In this document: in pieces, positions 59,009 through 64,000 of the stretch
Position numbering within the stretch: position 1 is the stretch's first letter
Layout: every line of letters begins with the position of its first letter
Origin: Glandiceps talaboti
Taxonomy: Eukaryota > Hemichordata > Enteropneusta > Spengelidae
Reading direction: 5' to 3'
Assembly: GCF_964340395.1 (NCBI RefSeq)
Contig: NC_135568.1
Coordinates: forward strand, 19,158,248 to 19,222,247
DNA: 64,000 nucleotides
Notes under the pieces: model-generated
Databases searched by the model: none
Seen by the model: only the letters and a program-made list of their open reading frames with translations
Told to the model about the DNA's origin: nothing
Translations under genes and position numbers: made by a program

Positions 59009-59149
59009 CTTGTTAGCACTATTGACGAGATTCAGGACGTCACCTTTCTTCATGGACGCCTCACAAGGACTCTCCTCGACATAATCGTTCACGGCAAGTA
59101 CACATTCCTTGCCTACCAGTACATCATTACCAATGGGGGCTTCTTGTTG
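59009..59149 (-). CDS. SPTAN1: Alpha-spectrin exon SH3a, copy 1 (canonical position)
   Basis: 141 nt, phase 0/0, directly after the exon ending NQAMECR, exactly as SH3 follows the preceding repeat in alpha-spectrins. It reads [19 protein letters not shown] and keeps the acidic KKGD found in the family, so it is probably closest to the ancestral copy. The ALYDY motif is AVNDY here and in all other copies. Confidence 0.95.
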
Positions 59150-59422
59150 CTGTACCATAAACAATATAGTAAGAATTTAGCAATGTGCTAACATATTTAC
59201 AAACCTAATATTCTGGGAAATACTATATATACATGTACATACAAAATGCTCAAAAAGTTTGTTCATCTACTACAATAGGAACAGTTTTCACTAACAACAA
59301 ATAATACTGTAGTTCAGTAAGCTCAGAATGGTATACATGTAGGTACAATGAACAAAGTCAATTTTTACAGTAAAACTTTATAACATAATGTCATAGCTGT
59401 CATCTAGTCTCAATAGACTTAC

Positions 59423-59515
59423 TCTACATTCCATGGCTTGATTTCTCAAGGCATCAATGACGGTTCTGTATGCTATCAAGTCTGACATCAACACTTCATG
59501 TTTCTTCAACAAAGA
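59423..59515 (-). CDS. SPTAN1: Alpha-spectrin exon, end of repeat 9 before SH3
   Basis: Acceptor TTGACAG, donor AGA|GTAAGT; 93 nt, phase 0/0. Reads SLLKKHEVLMSDLIAYRTVI and then DALRNQAMECR. It matches the conserved ALLKKHEALMSDL segment of alpha-spectrin just ahead of SH3. Present once. Confidence 0.95.
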
Positions 59516-60075
59516 CTGTCAAATAAACCATACAAATATGTATTTTACCAAACTGTTATATTAGATTAGATGTATCCACCGTTGTCTTAAAAACAGACAA
59601 CCTGCTACAGCAGTGCAGCACATAAAATGAGGATTTACTAATATACAACACAAACCTGGTCAGTGGTAACAATTCCAAACTTTCTCACTACATTTTGGCT
59701 TCTGTTTTTACCTAATCATAGTATAGACCTGCATAATTAGCTGCATAAATTACTCCATCATTTACCAATAACTTGTTATACATCAGTAGCAATGGACAAT
59801 GAACAACAAGCTACATGTACAAAGTCCACTACTATATTCAAAACATAACAATTTCCTCAACCAAACAAAAAAGACAATGTCAGATTACTGACTGTATGCC
59901 TACCTCTAAAATCATACATTTCAAGATTAATATCAAATGTCAAAGTTTTCCTCAATTTCAACCAGAGCAATGAAGGATGAGGTAAGGATGATAGATTGTT
60001 GGTTGCTTCTACATCAGAACTTCACGTTGTTACTGGTGTGCCTCTAATATCCAAATTTCAACTTACAACCAATTA
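59516..60075 (-). other. Intron, no other gene seen
   Basis: AT-rich intron sequence left of the Tc1/mariner-like insertion. Confidence 0.6.
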
Positions 60076-62589
60076 CAGTCATCGCAGTAATTTCCCGGAC
60101 AGCAAACTACTGATGTTGCCAGCTAATTAATGTACAATAGAGTTCGATCGACAATTACCGAGACACATGTTTATATTGTAACTGATGTCGCTGCATCCTT
60201 AGGCCTTTCTTGTTTATTAGAACAGTGGGGTAGCGCCACGGGTGAATTCATAAAACTTTGTCCGGAAGAAACCATTTCATGTACAGGTTATAAGTTGGCA
60301 TAAACATATTTGTATTTATATACTCAACTTTACTATCACACTTTGGTAAGCTTGCTAATCTTTATTTAACACCATCAATGTGTAAAAAAAAAACCATCAA
60401 AGTCGGTAACTAATCATAAATATTGTTATTATGATTGATGTACCACACTGCCCACCCCTTCAATGAATCGGCCTTCCATGTAATGTTTATGAGGTTCACT
60501 CAAACCATGTCTTATACTAGCTGCAATAACTGCATGTAGCGTGTAGTGACGTGGTTTTAAGGGTTCTATCCTCTGTTTTTGTGCCTTTTTTCTGTTCCAA
60601 TGTTTGACTGGAAGTAATCGCTAGAATTTCTCTAACGGCAATGCAAATAGAAGCAATCACCCTGAAAACGTGAGCACGATGTCAGTGTACTACGTCACCT
60701 TTCAAAATGTTGCTACTTTTTGGTTTTCCTCATGGTCGAATTGTCGAACCAAACTTACGTGAAATATTAGGAGGCTAAGACATGTTAATTTGTTATTTCA
60801 ACCACTGTATTGCCCAGAATTTAACACGTGTCAGATATATTTTCGTCATGTGAAAAGATACCTTATATTAGAGCACACGATGTCTTCGCCAACATATTTA
60901 CAGAAACTGCTATCAAAGAAGTTGTTGCCAAGACAGCACCGTAAATATTCTCTTTTTGTGGATTTCCTTTGTATTGACTCTTGGTTATAAGTCTAATGCT
61001 ACATTTAGGCCGACATATGAGCCTCACAGCCATAGAAGTTCAAACACTATGAGCACTGGAGGTACATGTATCTGTGAATATATCATTTGTGTAAAAGTTG
61101 TTATTGATGTCTACATTTTAGATATTTGTTCTTGGGTTTTAATTTTACGATATTTCTATCTTGAAGTTTTTCAGTGAATGTGAATGTACTCAGAAAAGTA
61201 ATGGAGTAACTGGGGGAACCCGTCTCATTTTACATATGCAAGTCAGATGGAGTAACGTAATTAATAAATGCAGGTAGTTCTAAACATCACTTATTACGTA
61301 CAATTAGTGTTCAGTAGGATTTTTTTTTCGTTTGGTTTACTCATTGACAAATATTTCATAGCAGATGACTGATGTGCAATGTGAAATTGATAACATATAT
61401 TGTGTCATTTCACCAGTGCAGTACATGTTTGGAAGTTGAGTATTGCGTGAATCATTTTTTACTTTTCTACCAGTGAATGTCTACACCACACTAATTCCTC
61501 TGAAGATTTTGTAAATTAACTCAATCATTGGTCACTTAAAATAAATTAAAGTAAAGACGATACGAGATATTTGATACATACTGATATTGTTATACATTGT
61601 ATGTACAGTAACAGACATGCACACAGTGCACAGATCACATACGAAAGTGCAAATTTGCCACCATAACAACGAAAGGCTTAGCATTTGAAGTATTTCGGAA
61701 GGCACAATTTGCCTGCTGTCTCGTTGCGATATTAGCAGTTTGTTCATCATTTCCATCACTCCTACCTGGCTTACTAGCCGGAGAAAAGAAATTAGTTATC
61801 TGTTGTTTACTCATACTGAAACCGGCAATGGTTCTCCGCTGTGTAGGCTATCTGCTGTACTATATTGGCATGTCAAACTATCATGATTTGAGAATTAGAG
61901 ACGTTGAATGACAGGAGCAAACGGAGTAGCGAATAAAATCTAAAAACCAGAAAATGGCAAAATTATGTCGAAATCAAAGGCTTGCCAACAGTCATGTAGA
62001 AGAAGAATGATCCTATCAAATTTGTCTACACGGTTCATTGCTATCTAATGGAAGTGTCAATCAAAATTAATGTCAACAACGTTGTCTATCTGTATGCTTT
62101 GATACATTCAGAGCCAGAGTACATCAGTCCAGACTATGTCAATCGGGATATTTAGTCTACAATGCGAAGTATAAATTACTTGCAAGTGTGACCTTCAAAT
62201 GTGTTGGTAAAAAATTACCGGCAACTTCTTAGGCTAGTTACTTTATGAATAGCGTTTCAAGAAAACGCATGCATGCATCTTTTTTTATACGGTGATACCG
62301 TGACCTAGGATATTTCTATACACATCTCAAAAACTTTTTTGTTCTTATACTCATGATACAGCAAGCAGTCACGCCATTCAGAAAGTATATGTACTTGAAA
62401 TTTGTTGAGCCATTTGTGTAAACATTGTAACATAAATACAGAAACGAGTTTCTGCTGAGTCAGCATGTGTCCACATCAGTTACAAAACACACACGTGTCT
62501 CGGTAATTGTCAATTTAACTCTCAATATTGCTCACTAATTAGCTGGCAACATCGTTAAGTTGCTGTGCGGGAAATTACTGCGATGACTG
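60076..62589. mobile_element. Tc1/mariner-like element in spectrin intron, 2.5 kb
   Basis: The ends are CAGTCATCGCAGTAATTTCC (60076 on) and its inverse (to 62589), flanked by TA on both sides (60074-60075, 62590-62591). The inverted similarity extends about 110 bp, through GATGTTGCCAGCTAATTA and GACAATTACCGAGACAC. CAGT starts plus TA duplication fit Tc1/mariner/pogo. The right end lies 23 bp from the splice donor of the neighbouring spectrin exon. Confidence 0.82.
60790..60990 (+). pseudogene. DDE transposase remnant of the Tc1/mariner-like element
   Basis: The frame opens with LLFQPLYCPEFNTCQIYF, then RHVKRYL. This corresponds to the C-terminal catalytic block of DDE transposases (PPYSPEFNPCE). 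The final acidic catalytic residue is Gln here and SP is CP, so it is inactive. No other transposase motif was found. Confidence 0.6.
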
Positions 62590-62612
62590 TAATTATTTAG
62601 TTTTTGTCTTAC

Positions 62613-62762
62613 TTTAGCTTCAACTTCATCTTTACCATAGTCATCGCTACTCACAATACGTTCCTTCTCCTTCATCCAGGACTCTGCTTCTTTGGCATCA
62701 GCAAAATACTGGTGTACTTGTAAGGAGTAGTCTAAATCTTGTTTACGTTGGTATGCTTTGTC
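62613..62762 (-). CDS. SPTAN1: Alpha-spectrin exon, first half of repeat 9
   Basis: Acceptor TTGTTGTAG, donor AAA|GTAAGA; 150 nt, phase 0/0. It encodes DKAYQRKQDLDYSLQVHQYF, then ADAKEAESWMKEKERIVSSD and DYGKDEVEAK. It matches the well-conserved SLQAQQYFADANEAESWMREKEPIV..TDYGKDE segment of alpha-spectrin. Alpha-spectrin is the membrane-skeleton protein that pairs with beta-spectrin and binds actin-linked partners under the plasma membrane. This is the most conserved exon in the window and sets the identity of the locus. Upstream exons lie beyond the right edge. Confidence 0.95.
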
Positions 62763-63433
62763 CTACAACAAATCACAGTCAATATTTTCATTATTACTTC
62801 TTTGTTAGTATAGAGGCTATCAGTGCCTCCAATTCTCAAGATTTCTCTTTTTCAGGGTCAGTTCAATGAGAAATCATGAACCAAAAGTTGTTCATGCAAA
62901 TGAGTAAACCACCAATTGTTAGAATGATGTCAACAGTGTAGTAAGTACCATCCTGATATGACAAATGTACCATAATTGGGCATTCCCCCTGTAAACATTA
63001 ACTTATTATTGGCAAATTCTGAGATTGATTAACAAAGACATCATATGATGTTAATGACTGTGTGGCTGGCTATGTTTTAATCTGAAATTTTATCTATCTC
63101 AGTATCTCAGACAGCTAGACATGAGAAGAGATTCAAAGTCATATCGCTTACACTACTTTTTCACATACAACCTTGACTTTCTGTTCTCAGTAGTTGAGTA
63201 ATAGAAATATGAATTGTATTCCTTCTCATACACATAATTTAAAGATTTCTCGATAACAATTATATCAACAATTGAATGGGACAGTCTGACCCAGAAATAG
63301 CTTCAGCATACTGAATTCAAAAATTGGGGGTTGCACAATACGAGTTGGTGACAGGAAATATTGATTAGTGCCTTCGTATTGTTGCAGTATGTTTAAAGGG
63401 TTCATTTATTTAGACAAAATTTAAACAAGAAAC
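62763..63433 (-). other. Upstream intron of alpha-spectrin, no other feature seen
   Basis: AT-rich, no repeats recognised before the family B end at 63434. Confidence 0.55.
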
Positions 63434-63548
63434 AAGTCATTCAGAATGACATAGTCCCCACTATGATTGGGTTTTAAAGAACTGGCAGTTTATGTTGTCA
63501 TTTTCTTGATATCACTATTCTGATCACTAATGATCGAACACAACGTCA
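63434..63548. mobile_element. Family B transposon end, copy 3
   Basis: CAAGTCATTCAGAATGACAT then AGTCCCCACTATGATTGGGT, matching the left ends at 9741 and 23277, followed by the shared ATCACTATTCTGATCAC words. Cut by the LINE tail at about 63549. Confidence 0.75.
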
Positions 63549-64000
63549 ACACTTTTTTTTCCTTTTTTTTTGTAATTTAAGGTATTTTATTGGATGTTAT
63601 TTGTAAAGATATACATGTCATGTTACATTCCAGTTCTCAAAAGAGCAATGTTTACATTGCAATCCATTACCATTTATGATACATATGGAATGAGGGGGGT
63701 CCATTTCTTTAGAAAAGGTATGAGTTTGTGGTTTTTCTTTGCGATAAAGTGTTCATACTTATAAAGTAGTTTAAATTGGTTGTACAGTTCTCTGAACACA
63801 GGAAGGGATTCCTTTCTTTTACAGGAGTAAATGTATTTTCTAACTATAAGGCTTATGAAATTGAGTAAAAGTGTCTCATCTGGGTCTGACAAAATTAGGC
63901 AGATTTTGCTAGGAACAGCCCTTAACTTAAGTGCTTTGCCCCATACAGTTATTATTGCTTCCCAGATACCAATAGTGTGTTTACAGTTGTAAAATAAGTG
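63549..64000 (-). pseudogene. L1/Tx1-like LINE, 3' end of ORF2 with zf-RVT-type region
   Basis: An uninterrupted minus-strand frame from the window edge (64000) to a stop at 63674-63676. It opens HLFYNCKHTIGIWEAI, matching the zf-RVT pattern H-L-F-x2-C..W, and continues KYIYSCKRKESLPVFRELYN and EHFIAKKNHKLI, typical of L1/Tx1 ORF2 C-termini. About 100 bp of 3' UTR and an A-rich tail (T-rich on plus, 63549-63572) follow. The intact end suggests a fairly recent insertion. Whether the rest of the element is intact cannot be seen. Confidence 0.8.

Overview
The window is eukaryotic, AT-rich nuclear DNA from an animal, most likely a marine invertebrate. The evidence is split genes with canonical GT-AG introns, an alpha-spectrin gene, a CYP4-type cytochrome P450, many decayed LINEs (CR1/Rex-like, RTE-like, L1/Tx1-like), a DIRS/Ngaro-like retroelement relic, tRNA-derived SINEs, several families of non-autonomous DNA transposons, long minisatellites and huge tetranucleotide microsatellites. 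I cannot name the species. There are no bacterial genes, CRISPR arrays or operons. Most long open frames are artefacts of tandem repeats whose period is a multiple of three.

Layout. 1-1626: a 33-bp minisatellite in two blocks. 1645-3555: a TIR transposon whose ends are ladders of a 20-bp perfect palindrome at 35-bp spacing. 5.7-6.3 kb: two plus-strand exons of a CYP4-type P450 (haem-binding region) with no other exons recognised. 6.7-18.2 kb: microsatellites, transposons nested in tandem repeats, a decayed DIRS/Ngaro-like element, CR1-like LINE pieces and SINEs. 18.2-22.7 kb: a TTAA-flanked element inserted into the edge of a 3.7-kb, 58-bp satellite. 23-41 kb: a mosaic of DNA transposons (hAT-like, Harbinger-like, a family with TAGCACAACTG ends), a 1.1-kb CCTA array and LINE relics on the minus strand. 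43.7-62.8 kb: the one substantial gene, alpha-spectrin (SPTAN1-like), read on the minus strand from right to left. 60.1-62.6 kb: a Tc1/mariner-like element inside one of its introns. 63.5-64 kb: the 3' end of an L1/Tx1-like LINE.

The main discovery is in the spectrin gene. The two right-most exons encode the second half of the repeat that precedes the SH3 domain, in canonical order. The exon for the first half of the SH3 domain (here SH3a) then occurs eight times, mixed with five copies of a short spectrin exon (E) and six copies of a repeat-10 exon (R, two of them shortened). The exon for the second half of the SH3 domain (SH3b) is found once, near the left end. All 22 exons are open, have good splice sites and are phase-compatible in the order in which they lie, so the whole series reads in frame for 3,612 nt (1,204 codons). 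Part of the array is a nearly identical 3,313-bp tandem repeat. It may be an alternative-splicing cassette array, a giant repeated protein, a decaying duplication, or partly an assembly artefact. cDNA and long reads would decide.
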